The notes: generated by a model not told the origin, from the letters alone. A stretch of 64,000 nucleotides of DNA from Aphrophora alni (GCA_963513935.1 OY740777.1:19253271-19317270), one strand, 5' to 3'; shown: positions 48,791 to 60,870, counted from the first letter of the stretch. Program-made: numbers and translations.

Positions 48791-49962
48791 TAATCGAATT
48801 TGTAATGTTTAAGTTCATAATGTAAGTGTTAAGAAGCACCTTCATTTTAGAGAAAAATTTATATAAAATATTTCTGTTTACTATTTTCTTTACATTTGTA
48901 ATATGATATTGGTGATAAAGAAGCATTGTTGAAAAATTGGACGAACGATTTGAAGTTAGGATATTCTGCATAGCCTAAAACTTACTGTTTGAAATATATT
49001 AATCTAAATGAAATTTATTAACCAAACAGTTTTAGAAAGTCGATTATAATGAGGTCGGCACAAGATTTATCGATTAAATTTTGGTGAAAAGTAAATGTTT
49101 AAGATGGAAATCAGTGGAACTACACAAAACAACCAAAATAAAAATTCGACACTTTGTATGTATGTTAAACCGTCTCACATCCACCCAAATGTTTGATGAA
49201 ATCGCTTTTAACAATTTTGATATATTGGATCTTTTACGACGTTTTAGATTTATATAACTTTTTATTCACAAACTAGAGAAAACACAGTTGTATTTTGTGC
49301 CGTTTTTATAACCAACTGCATAAATAATGGTCCCTAAACATAGTTTTACAGTAAGATAAGTTTTAAAAACCTTGAAACAGATTCTATGTAGATAGAGTTT
49401 ATAATAGCTTATAAATAACGACAAATAAACGTGAAATGTGAAATGTAGGGCTAAAGCCAATAGTGAGAGGTTATATAAAAAATTGTAGAAGTTGTAACAA
49501 TTAACAACTAAAAATGTAAAATTAAAAATATTTCCAAAAAGCATTTTTAGCAAAAATAAAAAATAATAAATAAAATAACTAAAAAAATAAATAAATAAAT
49601 AAAAATAAATATCTTTATACAGAAAATGTTTTTAGGTAAAATCGAGATATAGGCTATTAATTATAGATTAATCAATTTGTTTTTCACTTGAAAATATTAA
49701 TTTTTCTAAATTATTTCACTTTGAACATAACCTTACATAAAAATAGCACTAAACAAACTGATGTTATTGGCAGAAATTATTAGTTTAAAAAAACTTTTAA
49801 CACGTTGTTTTTGAATAACGGGTATAAAACGAATACTTTAATCTGTAGCAAGAAAATTCCCAAATATGTGGTAGTTTCCAGAAATCCCTGTTCAAACTAT
49901 AGTTTTATTGTTATTTCTTTATAGAGAAAGTTATGTGACGGGGCAATATTTTTAAAACTGAT
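48791..49962. other. unannotated stretch
   Basis: AT-rich with a poly-(AAAT)-like tract at 49550-49610. The 95-codon frame at 49266-49553 (minus) is hydrophobic, low-complexity and unrecognised. Confidence 0.35.
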
Positions 49963-50610
49963 GTAAAAGTGTAAAATAATTTCTCGGAGCCCCATACAGA
50001 TTTATAACCCCATATAGATAGTCCTGAAAATTTGTACAGTATAACAAACACACAGAACACAATTCTCATAAAAAATACGCCTAAGTATCAGACGCGTTTC
50101 AACGACAAGGTGATACAGGAGTGATACAGTGATACAGGAGCTACACCACTGTTCAGTGATACTCTTCAGTGATACAGGAGCTACACCAATCAAACTATAA
50201 CTATAACTATAAATTGTGTTCTGTGTGTTTGTTATACTGTATAATTTTTCTCATAAGTCAAGCTCAACATTTAATCTGAAAATTTGCGATTGTGATTTTT
50301 TAATAGCTATTAAAATACTTCTCAGATTTAAAACGAAAACGTGGGGCGCATGAAATATTAAATAGTGTAGGGAGCAGCTGTCGTTGTCGTTGAGAAAACT
50401 CTCAAAATTCCTAATGGAGGTCAAGTAGCCCCTAATTCAATAGATGGAGATAATCTTTTATTATTTATTTCCTGCGCCCCACGTTTTTCGTTTTAAATAT
50501 TACAAGTTTTTTCATAGCTATTAAAAATTCACAATCACAAATTTTCAGGACAATCTGTCTGGGGTTATAAATCTGTATGGGGCTCCGAGAAATTATTTTA
50601 TACTTTTTAG
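49963..50610. mobile_element. foldback element interrupted by a nested insertion
   Basis: The right arm (about 50470-50610) matches the left arm in two pieces: 49963-50034 and about 50270-50355. The shared outer motif is 'ctcggagccccatacagat' and the inner one 'gcgccccacgttttcg'. The left arm is split by 50035-50275. Confidence 0.82.
50035..50275. mobile_element. nested 241-bp insertion with 11-bp direct repeats
   Basis: Flanked by the 11-mer ctgaaaatttg on both sides (50024-50034 and 50276-50286). It begins and ends near an inverted pair of ~32 bp around 'acaaacacacagaacacaa'. Inside is a truncated hammerhead-like repeat: the palindrome side 'gacgcgtttcaacgac' is kept, but half of helix II and the core are deleted and replaced by repeats of 'gtgatacaggag'. 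Confidence 0.75.
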
Positions 50611-50938
50611 TCCGTTTTAAAAACGTTTTTTAAAAATTTAAATAATTATTGAAATATTTCTCTTTGACATCTGTGCTTTCCTCTTCAATGGGCCTATTTT
50701 CATTAAAAAAATCATAAGTTTTTCACAAATTGTTAAGTTTTTTGAACATCTAGTTTACTCAAAATTTTTTAGCAACTGCATATGACCCAAAATCGGACAA
50801 AGCCTAAAATAGATTTATTCAAATTTTGATAAAATATACCCTCTTAAAATAATATTAATTTTCACCTTCTGATAAAAACGTTTTGGAAGTTATCGATTTA
50901 AAAAGGGACCTTAAACCCAGATGCGGTCTTAAACATTG

Positions 50939-50998
<60 letters not shown>

Positions 50999-53960
50999 TT
51001 TGGCGATTTTTATCAAATTTGGGATCATTTGAGTTTTCCCCCGCAACGTATTTTGTGTTTTCTCCATAAGGCTTTTCTATTTACTTATGTGTAATACAAC
51101 TTTAGGTAATAATTTTACATCTCTGTGAAATGCGAATATTAGGATGGAAGGTGATGTTGGTATCATTATAAATAAATGTAAAATAATTAAATAATATCTA
51201 TCTTGTCTTTTTCCGTCAAAGATATATGATTCAACTATTATTTACATGAAATACTGTTTATATAGGAATTAATTTATTAAAATCGTAAATTTTAAACGAA
51301 ACATAATGACGTTCAATGCATATGTGTTACGATACGTGAATCTATATATTAGTTGTCTTTTAGCTGTTATATATATATATATATATATATATACACGTTG
51401 TTTACATATCTATAATTAGAAAGAATATTAATATTTGAGAACATTGGTGGTGAAAAGTTTTATGAAAAGAAATCTCAAACAGCAAATAAAATAAAATTAC
51501 ACTAATTTGTAATTTGAAAAATATTGAAATGTACCGTGATCAAAACACCCATGAACAGCAATTTCTGTTTTGCCACTTTGATTTGGGTTGTACATTTCCA
51601 CATGTTACACAAATTTTATCGACAAAATTCAATTTGTCGACATGATTTAGGTGTTTGAAATTTTGTGAAGGCATTTCCTCACTTTTTAAAAACATATAAC
51701 ATTGAACTGATATATTGGGGAGACGGTTTGTAAATTTAGTTTGGTCATTTAAATCCTAAATTTTAATTCGTATTAATTTTATCTATGGGTGTGAAGGAAA
51801 GATTGTTTACGGTTTAATATTATTAGAACTTTAATGTAATAGCAGATATTTCTTGTTGAAACTCCATATTCAAGGATAAAATAAAGCAAAAGCTTAAAGT
51901 TTCAAATATTAAATAGTATAAATGAGCTGTTATACATTAAAACAGTTGTAGCTCATTTATACTATTAAATATTTGAAACTTTAAGCTTTTGCTTTATTTT
52001 ATCCTTGATTATTAGAACTGTTATCGAAACTTTTCTAAGTGTCAATAATTCTATAAAAGTATTATTAGAAACGGCCTTTCTGTCTTCTCGTGAGTCTGTC
52101 AGCAGTGGTTTCGTAGAGACCGTTTTACATATTTTGTATAAAATATTTATCAACAGGTTTCTCCACTTTTTATTAGGAATGTAAAATATAACAGACAACA
52201 AGAAATTACGATTTTCTTAAAATTCGCTAAGGATTCGTTAGAAAAAAATAATATTCAAAATAGGCTCTACCGATTTCGACAGGCACCGCGATTTAACTGG
52301 GGGAACTATTGAACATGAAAAGTTCGAGGTTACAAAAAGATTCACTTTTATGAACTTTACCAACAGTCAAAGTACAAATATTCTGTGTACATATGTAGGT
52401 GCGAGAATGTTCCTATTTTATATAATTTTAAAAAAAAATACATATTGGAAAATATTATTGGCCGTCCTGATGGAAAAATTGAGACACCTAGATCAGCGAA
52501 ACACTATGATTGTTAATTAAAATTAATATAGGTGTTGTCGTGTGATTTTCTTTCCATTTTCCCTAAAAATCCCCCAAAAAATTACATCTAAATTATAGGA
52601 CCTACGATTCTTCACCATAGCTCACCTAGTATAGCTTGAAAATCTGTATACGTAATGATGACCACATATGTTTGTACTCTACTGAAAAAGTTATTGTGGT
52701 ACTTACTATATTATGCATTTTGGTGAAATCCTTTCACCACCTCCCTTCTTTTCTCGGTGATACTTCTTTTCCAACAATTCTACTAGTGGGTTGCCTGAAC
52801 GATAAATTGCAGGGGAACAGTTTTTTTATCAAATCAGTATACCTCCTCCCTCGGTGATAAAAATCCTTATCACGTATCAAGGTTAAAGAAGAAGTTGTGA
52901 ACCAACCGCAAAAGAGACTGGATGTCTTGATGGAAGTGCATTTCTTCTAATGTACAGGATAACCGATATTTCAGGTACCTCCCCAATTGTTCACCCACCA
53001 AATAATAGTTAATTAGTCCTTTTTGGGATGGGTCAGACGGCCCAGAGTTTTCGCCGGTGCGTCTCCAAATTTCGTATAAAATTAAATATGTGAGAAGTAG
53101 TTAACGGCCATTTTGGCCTATTACTGTTTCCTAGGCCACTAGTTTAAATAAAGTCATTCCCTTAATATTATTCATAGTTAATTTAGTTTAAATGTATTAT
53201 AATTAAGAACTTGGCTGGCTGAGCTGTAGTATTTGAGTAGTCAGGTTAATTAGTCAGATCATTATGCTTCCAGTGAGGAGGAAGGACTAGTCCTTACTGA
53301 ACTAATAGTTAATTGTAATAAAGGAAGCAAGATTTGAAATGGTTAATAAAAGTAAATTCACCAACACTTCCGTGGGTTGGAAACTATATATCTGTGTCTA
53401 AGATAATGTTAGTTGTTATATGTCTCACCCCCCCCCCCCCAAGCTACATCTAGACACTTCCTAGTTATTAAGGTAATATGTTTTTCTCTATCACTTGAAA
53501 CACGCTAATGTTTACATGGATGTTTTTACGTTTGTATGAAGGATAGAAACACATGAAGAAATGTAACACGTGCTTCATCAAGGTTGTTTCATATAGGACG
53601 AGATTTTATCTTATCAGAATTGAAGGTCTTAATAACAAAACGGTTAAATAAATGTTTTTTAAAAGAAATAATTATCCGTTCAAAATTAAATTGTTTCAAT
53701 CAACTGACAGAAACTAAACAATTCTGGTAAACAATGTTACAAAAAAAAAAAATAATAATAAAATCAATCGAGATTTATTTGGTAAAATAAATATTTTGGT
53801 GTAATTTTAATACTATATCGATTACTAGGTTCCCCAAAATTCTAAGATTTACCAATTCTAATCCAAATCCAACAAACTCGTAAATGAAAAAAAAAAAAAA
53901 AAAAAAGGAATGTATATTCATTCTCAGATTTTAATGATATCTAATAACCAAATGAATGAA
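50611..53960. other. mostly unannotated, with microsatellites and a long hairpin
   Basis: Holds (AT)n at 50941-50997 and 51368-51394, a near-perfect hairpin at 51870-52008, a C-run at about 53430-53441 and poly(A) runs near 53743 and 53887. Frames of 70-78 codons at 51965-52201 and 52636-52857 have no recognisable motif. Confidence 0.4.
51870..52008. repeat. 59-bp-arm hairpin
   Basis: Arms 51870-51928 and 51950-52008 match at 58 of 59 positions around a 21-nt loop. Ends read TCAAGGATAAAATAAAG. No clear flanking duplication. Confidence 0.9.
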
Positions 53961-53999
53961 AATACAATTTTCAATAAAAAAATCACTTTATTTGCACAA

Positions 54000-54060
54000 C
54001 ACAAATACAAGACGACGTTTCAGTGACTAAGTCATCATCTTCAGCTACTACATGCACACA
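54000..54060 (-). ncRNA. hammerhead-like motif
   Basis: On minus: CUGAAGA (54044-54038), helix II GAUGAC/GUCACU with one mismatch, GAAA (54021-54018), then ACGUCGUC. In it ACG and CGU can pair and the cleavage triplet is a canonical GUC. Helix I is weak (G-U-rich). Confidence 0.55.
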
Positions 54061-54149
54061 AACCCTAATGACAGTGGACTGTAACTAGGATTTTTTTTAA
54101 AATTTTGCAGGATAGGTGTAAAATCTTCAAAAGATAAAAGAAGAAATCC

Positions 54150-54905
54150 GATCTTCCCAATAGTGTGAGATTCTTACTCACTAATAACCTCCTTCCTTCC
54201 AGTTAGTACCCCTATCGTGTAGGTCAAGGAAACAATAAAGGTTTTCTATCCTAAAGCTCTTTCCATGGTCATATGGAGATTGTAAATGTGGAGAAAAGCA
54301 GAAGGTTTACTATCGAGGATGACTGAGGTATTTGACCTGACCCTGGCAGTGTATGTCTTCGTTGAATAAGCCTAAGGGTGTATTAATGGTGTGTTTTTCT
54401 TTTAGAGAGCAATAGCGCCTGGCACTTGGACACATTTTCATTTACTCCCCAGGCTCTATATAGTTTAGTGAATTTTGTAACCTACTGTAAATCATACGTG
54501 GTTGCCATGACTTTGCGGATATCGCGGTGCCGTCAGCATATATAGCCACATTGGTATTATCATGTGTTGGAATGTCGTTAATGTAGATATTGAGCAATAC
54601 AGGCCTAATGAGCGAACCTTGAGGAACGCCAGCTCGTATTGTTCTCTGTGTGGATGTTATTTTGATTTACACCATCACTGACCTTGCGGTCTGCTAGATA
54701 AGACCTAATGTCATGTGGTGTATCAGTCCGTTTGTGAAGTTGTATTGCCTAAGTTTGTCTATGAGACCATTATGTCACACTCTACCAAAGGCTTTTTCAA
54801 TGTCCTGGAAGAGTGACACGGTCGATAGCTTATCATTGAAACCTCTGGTAACGTGTTCAACGACTCTCAGCTGTTGAAGTGTCTGTGACTGGCAAAGCCA
54901 AAGCC
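54150..54905 (-). pseudogene. Jockey-type non-LTR reverse transcriptase relic
   Basis: Minus-strand reading from about 54900: LQQLRVVEHVTRGFNDK, then LFQDIEKAFGRV (54779-54820), then a degenerate stretch with stops, AGVPQGSLIRPVLLNIYIND (about 54575-54630), AIYADGTAISAKSW, a TAA near 54443, INTPLGLFNED and QVKYL, then a tail with several stops. The order matches RT blocks of Jockey-like LINEs: the 'D.ekAFD.V' motif, 'GvPQGS' and 'YADD'. Two catalytic Asp positions are lost: AFD is AFG, and YADD is YADG at 54529-54540. There is at least one frameshift near 54890 and several in-frame stops. No endonuclease domain was seen. It is a dead 5'-truncated copy. Confidence 0.85.
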
Positions 54906-54929
54906 TTACTGTTATAACAAGAGGAAGCA

Positions 54930-55110
54930 GCTTGACCACGCCCCCCCAAGTACAATGCCATCACAATATATTCTTAGATAAAAATCCAAAGATTAAAAGA
55001 AAGTAACATGTCCAATGCAATATTCAGATATACAAAAATAAATATAAAACAATTGAAAACTATAAAACAATAACAGAACCGATACCACCCCCCCCCCCAA
55101 AACACATACA
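54930..55110. other. C-rich tract with a single unit related to the 53-bp repeat
   Basis: 'gaccacgccccccc' then 'tgccatcacaatatattc' resembles one unit of the 17231-17420 tandem repeat. A second C-run is at about 55087-55098. Confidence 0.5.
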
Positions 55111-55164
55111 AGCATAGATACAATAAAACTCGAATAGCCTACAAGATCTCACAGAAATTGCATT

Positions 55165-55240
55165 TACTTAATTAAACGCGTTTCAACGACAAATTCGGCA
55201 TCCTCAGTGATACATGAGCTGCAATAAATAAACTATAACT
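55165..55240 (-). ncRNA. hammerhead-like motif in a dispersed repeat
   Basis: On minus: CUGAGGA (55207-55201), a degraded helix II, GAAA (55184-55181) and the palindrome ACGCGU. Flank 'gatacatgagctgcaat' is shared with the copy at 35595-35670. Confidence 0.5.
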
Positions 55241-55279
55241 TGTTATTATTACGAAAGGTGTGAGAATCTGTTAGTTGAA

Positions 55280-55317
55280 TGTTTAAAGTTGTGTTATATA
55301 TATATTTTTATAAAGTT

Positions 55318-55367
<50 letters not shown>

Positions 55368-55448
55368 AACTAGAGTTTACAACCATTAGATAAGTTAGTC
55401 AACTAAAAGAATTTTTAGTTAATTTAAAATCCCTGTAAATTTTGTCAG
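55280..55448. repeat. GA-centred tandem duplication, copy 1
   Basis: 169-bp unit: 'tgtttaaagttgtgttata', then (GA)n 55320-55362, then 'gagtttacaaccattagat' to 'aattttgtcag'. Repeated directly at 55450-55687. Confidence 0.95.
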
Positions 55449-55449
55449 T

Positions 55450-55687
<238 letters not shown>

Positions 55688-56390
55688 GAGCGATAAAATT
55701 GAACATGTGACTAATTTACCACCGAAATAGATAAATTTAATGTAGAAAGGTATAATTGTAGAAAATTAATAGAAAATCTTAAAACACACCCCCTCAGTAA
55801 AGCTATTACAATATTATAAAATCACGCACATTTAGTTTAGTTAGTCTACGTCCGATGACCGGTCTTAATTTGTACTGTGTGCACACAGTGTTATTTATTC
55901 AAAAATTTATGAGGTTTTGTATAAAATAACGAACAATATTTTCAAAGTGTAATTTCATGATGAAATTAAAAATTGGATGATTAAAAAAGAAGAGTGATGT
56001 CAGAGACCTGAAGATGACCAATTAACCTGAATGGAGAAAATCGTGAAACTGGTTACTTATAGTTAAGAAAAGACAACGTTGTTTTTATACAACAGTGGGG
56101 TAGAGAGGGTTAGATGTTCAAGCTATCGTACTTTATTTGCAGATTTTATTATCATAGACAAATAAAAGTAGCCTATTATAAATTGATTAATATTAAAGAA
56201 AGGTTTTCGTTTAGATTTGAGTTAGTGTACAAGTAAAGTTACCTCATATAAGACACTTTGTACAGTAATTTGTTACACCTAACTACCTTTTTTGTTGATC
56301 GTGAAATATTGTCTCTCCACTTGCTGAATTCTCAGTAAACTTATTTGAAATTCTAATCTGCATTAAACCTTATGACGGTGGATAAAACAG
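55688..56390. other. unannotated stretch with weak hammerhead-like site
   Basis: CUGAAGA at 56008-56014 and GAAA at 56045-56048 are 30 nt apart with poor helix II pairing; at best a decayed relative of the other motifs. Otherwise nothing recognised. Confidence 0.3.
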
Positions 56391-56399
56391 AAGGTGACA

Positions 56400-56480
56400 A
56401 ATGTAGTAGTGCTTAGGGACTAATAATGGCGTCAAGGGTTGAATAATTCATTGGGGTTCAATCCCAGCAGATTGGCGGAC
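56400..56480 (+). other. possible tRNA-derived (SINE head) fragment
   Basis: A B-box-like 'ggttcaatccc' (about 56456) lies ~45 bp after an A-box-like 'gtgcttagggac'. No full cloverleaf could be drawn, so a degenerate tRNA-derived SINE head is possible but unproven. Confidence 0.2.
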
Positions 56481-56595
56481 TTTACATAACACCACATTTA
56501 TAAAATAAGGTATTATAATATAATCTGGGTGTGTTTTTATTTATGTGTATTAGCCCTGACATATATAAGTTATTTTATGAATTTTAGAATAAATG

Positions 56596-56618
56596 ATATA
56601 TATATATATATATATATA
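56596..56618. repeat. (AT)n microsatellite
   Basis: Short run of about 11 AT dinucleotides. Confidence 0.9.
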
Positions 56619-56713
56619 AATTAGAATAATTTTCATTGTTCTAAAATACAATCTTTTCCATAACATTTTTGTAAAACATATCAACTACATATTAACAAGT
56701 TATTTGTGTTATC

Positions 56714-57140
56714 ATGTACAGGGTGTCCCATGAAGGTATTCCACTGTTTGATTTCTCGTGGAGCAGTTGTTTTTGAACTGATTTGATTAAATGATTGCAT
56801 AATTATTGTAGATATGTATATCAATATACCACACAATATTGAAGTAAATATCTTCTTAACAAACAAAATAGCTACTGTTTAAAAGAAAATATAATAAGAT
56901 ATATAAAACTGTTTTGTGAATAATTATATTTTTTTAAATTAATATTTATGGGAGAGTAAATTTTGAGGATTTTGAAGAACATATTTGCATGAGGATGTTA
57001 CTCAACAATGATTTTTTTTTATTGCCATTACAATATTACGATTGTAAAGAAAATAATAAACTGGAACAATATTTTCTTTATTTTTTTTTCAGAAAAGAAA
57101 GTGCTTTTCAATACTTACTCATTCTACTTAAAGATTACAA
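56714..57140. other. stretch starting with a GTACAGGGTGTCCCA end
   Basis: 'gtacagggtgtcccatgaag' at 56716 resembles the terminus of the TATACAGRGTGT elements, but no inverted partner was found. The rest is AT-rich and unannotated. Confidence 0.35.
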
Positions 57141-57144
57141 ATTA

Positions 57145-57370
57145 AAATAATAGAGTTAAGGGTGAAACATCTCTCTGAGGTGGGAGGAAATTTTAGAAGC
57201 AATTACTTTTACTTTGCCATGACTGTACAATAGTATAATCTGTAGGTAAGGGATGACAAATATACGCATATATTTGATTTTATACCAGTGAGAGTGATTG
57301 ATCGATTTACGTTCAAATTGTGTGTAACAGTGGTGCCAACAAAATAAAAATAGTTGTACTGACACGAACG
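57145..57370 (-). repeat. Rep-D copy 2
   Basis: Inverted copy of 48570-48790 (same ordered blocks: 'tttcacccttaact', 'gtaagggatgacaaatata', 'gtgccaacaaaat'). Two overlapping minus frames of 63-69 codons cover it. The other copy does not keep a clear frame, so coding is doubtful. Confidence 0.7.
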
Positions 57371-57554
57371 TGGCGAGTGGAGACGTTTTATTATATACAC
57401 ATATACGAGGGCTGGTAGGGCCTAGCCAATTTTAAGACGTAGTGTTAGATACCTTAGCAAAAAAATTTTAAATCAATTTTATCATCTTGGATAAAAACCC
57501 TTTGATCTACTGATTGAATATATCCTTCATGGCTTTAGAAATTAATTTTTGGGC

Positions 57555-57620
57555 CATTATATTTAGATGGGTGTGAATGTATGATGGAGATGGGTAAGTA
57601 CCATGATGGCACACGACAAC
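57555..57620 (-). repeat. Rep-A copy 9 (terminal fragment)
   Basis: 'gagatgggtaagtaccatga' at about 57580 matches the 5' end block of Rep-A in reverse. Confidence 0.4.
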
Positions 57621-57720
57621 CTAGTTTTTAAGTAGTCGTTACCGAATATCTATTAAAGAAATTTTCCCTCGTGGAAATACACACTCAAATAAAAATATGA
57701 ATAATTTGGGGTAGATTTTA

Positions 57721-58140
57721 ACCCATATACAGAGTGTGTTCAAACTACGTTCCAAAAATTCAGGATATTATTCCTTGTCAAAATAAGTACTTAGAACAGA
57801 TTTTGTCCTAAAATGTTTAATTTTCTGTCTGTCCGCCATTTTTTGTTTTACAAAGAACATTATATTTTTGAAAATATATTAAATATCAAGTCCAATACTA
57901 CAAAGGTTATATAAAAAAAACAACTTATTTTTTATGACATTTATAAAAGTACCAAAATAATAGGACTTTAATTCGTGTATTTACAAAGTGGTGACAGCTA
58001 TAAAATTATTTTTGAATATATCAAAATTCATTAATATACAAGAGACCAAAACATTTCCTTTTTAATAACAAATAAAATGAGTTTTATAAATTTTCAGTTT
58101 CTCAAAGGACAACCTACAAAAGTCATATAAAAAAATGAGG
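57721..58140 (+). mobile_element. TATACAGAGTGTG-ended element, one end only
   Basis: Starts 'atatacagagtgtgttcaaa' and continues with 'ctgtctgtccgccattttt' and 'tttgaaaatatattaaatat', matching the interiors of the elements at 34121 and 38596. The other terminus is not visible before the long (GA)n tract. Confidence 0.5.
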
Positions 58141-58388
<248 letters not shown>

Positions 58389-58429
58389 CTGTCAAGGGTA
58401 ACAATAAATTTAATAAGAATTCTTACGCA

Positions 58430-58680
58430 CTAAATATATTGGTGAAATAAAACATTTCTATAAAGAATGCGAAATAAGAACTACCCTTATACTTTATTGC
58501 AGCGAGATTTATATTTAAGGGTTGTAGACAGTGTGATTAAGGGAGACAATGTATCAAAGTATAGGGGTTAACAAGGCTCTCTTGTCTAATTTATCAGAGG
58601 TTCTACGTAAGTCCTACATGACATGTACACTATTGTGCACGTTATCAATTGAGTGAGAATTATAAATTTTATTTTATGAA
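58430..58680. repeat. long inverted repeat, left arm
   Basis: Shares 'aataagaactacccttat', 'gagatttatat', 'gggttgtagaca' and 'gtatcaaagtata' with the reverse complement of 60650-60870. Confidence 0.75.
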
Positions 58681-59159
58681 ACAAACAATTATAAAGTTAT
58701 AGAAATTTAAATTTTATTGAAATAGTATTATTTAAAAAAAAAGAAAAAAAAAGTACATTCTCTAATGACTGTATTGTGATTCAGTGGAAGGGGAAAGCCT
58801 ATATTTTTATACACAAATTAATTAAATTTTTTTTCCCGATTTTATTCAGCGGATCAAATGGCCAATGTTCACGGGCCCAGAACATTCTTTCCTCTACTTA
58901 ACACAGGTCGTTCCATTTTACAGGGGTCTAACCTTGAATTCTCACGGGACCCCCAAAGTACAATTTCATCTTCAAAATGGTTTTCCAAAACGAGGTATAC
59001 TTTGGAAATGCTCTAGCATTATGTTGCAACTACTATTTTAAGATAGTTCTGTACAAGCTCCATAATATTACATAACTATACCCCATTATGATGCAACATG
59101 TATAGGTAAAAACAGATCTATCGATGTTTTGTTTAATTTATCAATATAGTTGTCGCATT
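58681..59159. other. unannotated stretch
   Basis: No recognised feature. Confidence 0.3.
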
Positions 59160-59990
59160 GAACATGTTCTTTTCGGTATTACCTTATCGGCAGCTTGTGA
59201 CGTCAGCAGGAAGGGTTACGGTGCAACGATAGATTGTGACTTTAGTCAAATGGTTGACAAGATGGCGACTTAGAAAACACGGAGGCGAGGACTTGGTTAG
59301 GAACAGTAGTATACGGGGCAAACGTTAATCCAACATGGATATGACTAAGTTCTAAGCTTATTTAACATTTCCGTAAACCCGGCTGTATTGAGTTTTTACT
59401 ATTTATGTTAGATTATTTTTTTAAAGTTAACGTAGGAAATTTAAAAAACTTAATGTCGATTAAATTTAAGTTTTTACGATTTAAAAAAGTAACAGATATC
59501 GACATCATACTTATCCACCCCCTTTATACACTGTAATCCTCTAAAGGTAATGCCCAAAAGTTGTTTTCTTGAGCCTGGTTGTGTGACCGTCCCCACGTCT
59601 TTTGACCAGCTGGAAGCTCCGGCTGGCTGGAGACTGCGTACACTTTAGCCGAATCTTGTCAGGATGGGCGGAGTCGGGTTAGGACGCTAAATGAACGCAG
59701 GCAACGCAAGCTAAATTAAATGTTCTCTTTTATTCTATCGAATTAGAAAATACGGTAATAATCATAATTTATAAAACAGACATAACGGCTAGATAAAGGG
59801 CCTTAATAGTGACCGAAAAGCATACCGATTAATTTAGATAGCACGTTGCCGAAAATGGACTGACCTCGTCCCGTAGCGATCTGCCGTTCAACTTCCTTCT
59901 CGCGGCTCTCGGAACAGACTCTCCCGGCTCGCTGGTTTAAAGTTCAAGCCCTCCACTCCTCGTCTCTCCCCCCCCTTCTACGTAATCTTG
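59160..59990. other. CpG-richer segment, possible regulatory or 5' exonic DNA
   Basis: Distinctly less AT-rich than its surroundings, with many CpGs ('ctcgcggctctcgg', 'gggcggagtcggg') and a 'gacaagatggcgac' string (59260), which resembles the YY1-type site of some housekeeping promoters. No open frame supports an exon and no TATA/initiator pair is convincing. It could equally be transposon-derived, as it lies between the arms of a long inverted repeat. Confidence 0.25.
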
Positions 59991-60084
59991 CATTGCTCAA
60001 CAAAATTGCAAGTGCCAATTGATATTTTATTATTTAGAATCCCTTCCCCTTACATCCCAATTTATACTTATTATAGTTTTTATT

Positions 60085-60640
60085 TGGTGGGCTCTTTGGC
60101 TGGGCCACAGTAGGAAGTGTTAAATTGTATTGGTAGATCAAGGTTAGCTTCACAAATATTAGTGTCTCTGCCTTGACCACCCTCAAAGCTGTACATATTT
60201 GAAGAAGCCTCCACTCGCTACGCTCCTATCTATGAGTTTGCCCAGGATCTCGTAAAACATCACATTTACTTGTGAGTTCAGAGTTACATTTTCAACCATT
60301 ACTTCACTGTCATTGTACAGAGGTGGCAATCATTGAAATCTGCAAATTGTTATATAATTTAGTAATCTGTAAGTTAAATGACCGCGCGTTTGACATTATC
60401 AGTTCAATTTTAAAAAAATAGAATTTTATACGATCACTTCAGTTCTATAACTTACACCACATTTCATGTTCTTATGTTTATTTGAGTGGCCGATATCTTG
60501 CATACATACAGACGACAACAAAGATGGACGGACAGCACATCGAATAGATTTATATTTTCTTGAGAGGTTGAGAAACGTGTAGATAAGTCAAACAATGGAT
60601 TACCAAATTTATCCTATACCTACTCTACAGAATAATTAAA
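60085..60640 (+). repeat. Rep-A copy 10
   Basis: 'aggaagtgttaaattgtat' (60111), 'cactcgctacgctcctatc' (60210), 'ggccgatatcttgcata' (60488), 'cgacaacaaagatggacgg' (60513), 'ggattaccaaatttatcc' (60598) follow the Rep-A order. Confidence 0.6.
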
Positions 60641-60649
60641 ATGAAAATA

Positions 60650-60870
60650 AAGCAAGACACAATTGACAATGCACATAATAGAATTCACGAATTGAGATTA
60701 AAACCTCTAATAAATTAGACACAAGAAGAAAGCCTTGTTAACTTCTATACTTTGATACATTGTCTACAACCCTCACATATAAATCTCTTTGCCATAAAGT
60801 GTAAGGGTAGTTCTTATTTGGATCATATAAATGTTTTACTTTGACAAGAAGGGTGTTTTTAACTTTACTG
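60650..60870. repeat. long inverted repeat, right arm
   Basis: Reverse complement of 58430-58680 with indels. The pair is about 2 kb apart and encloses the CpG-richer segment and a Rep-A copy. Confidence 0.75.

Noticed and set aside
59250..59280. Promoter call on the 'caagatggcgac' string
   Set aside because: A single YY1-like string without open frame, splice signal or core promoter; kept only as a low-confidence segment.
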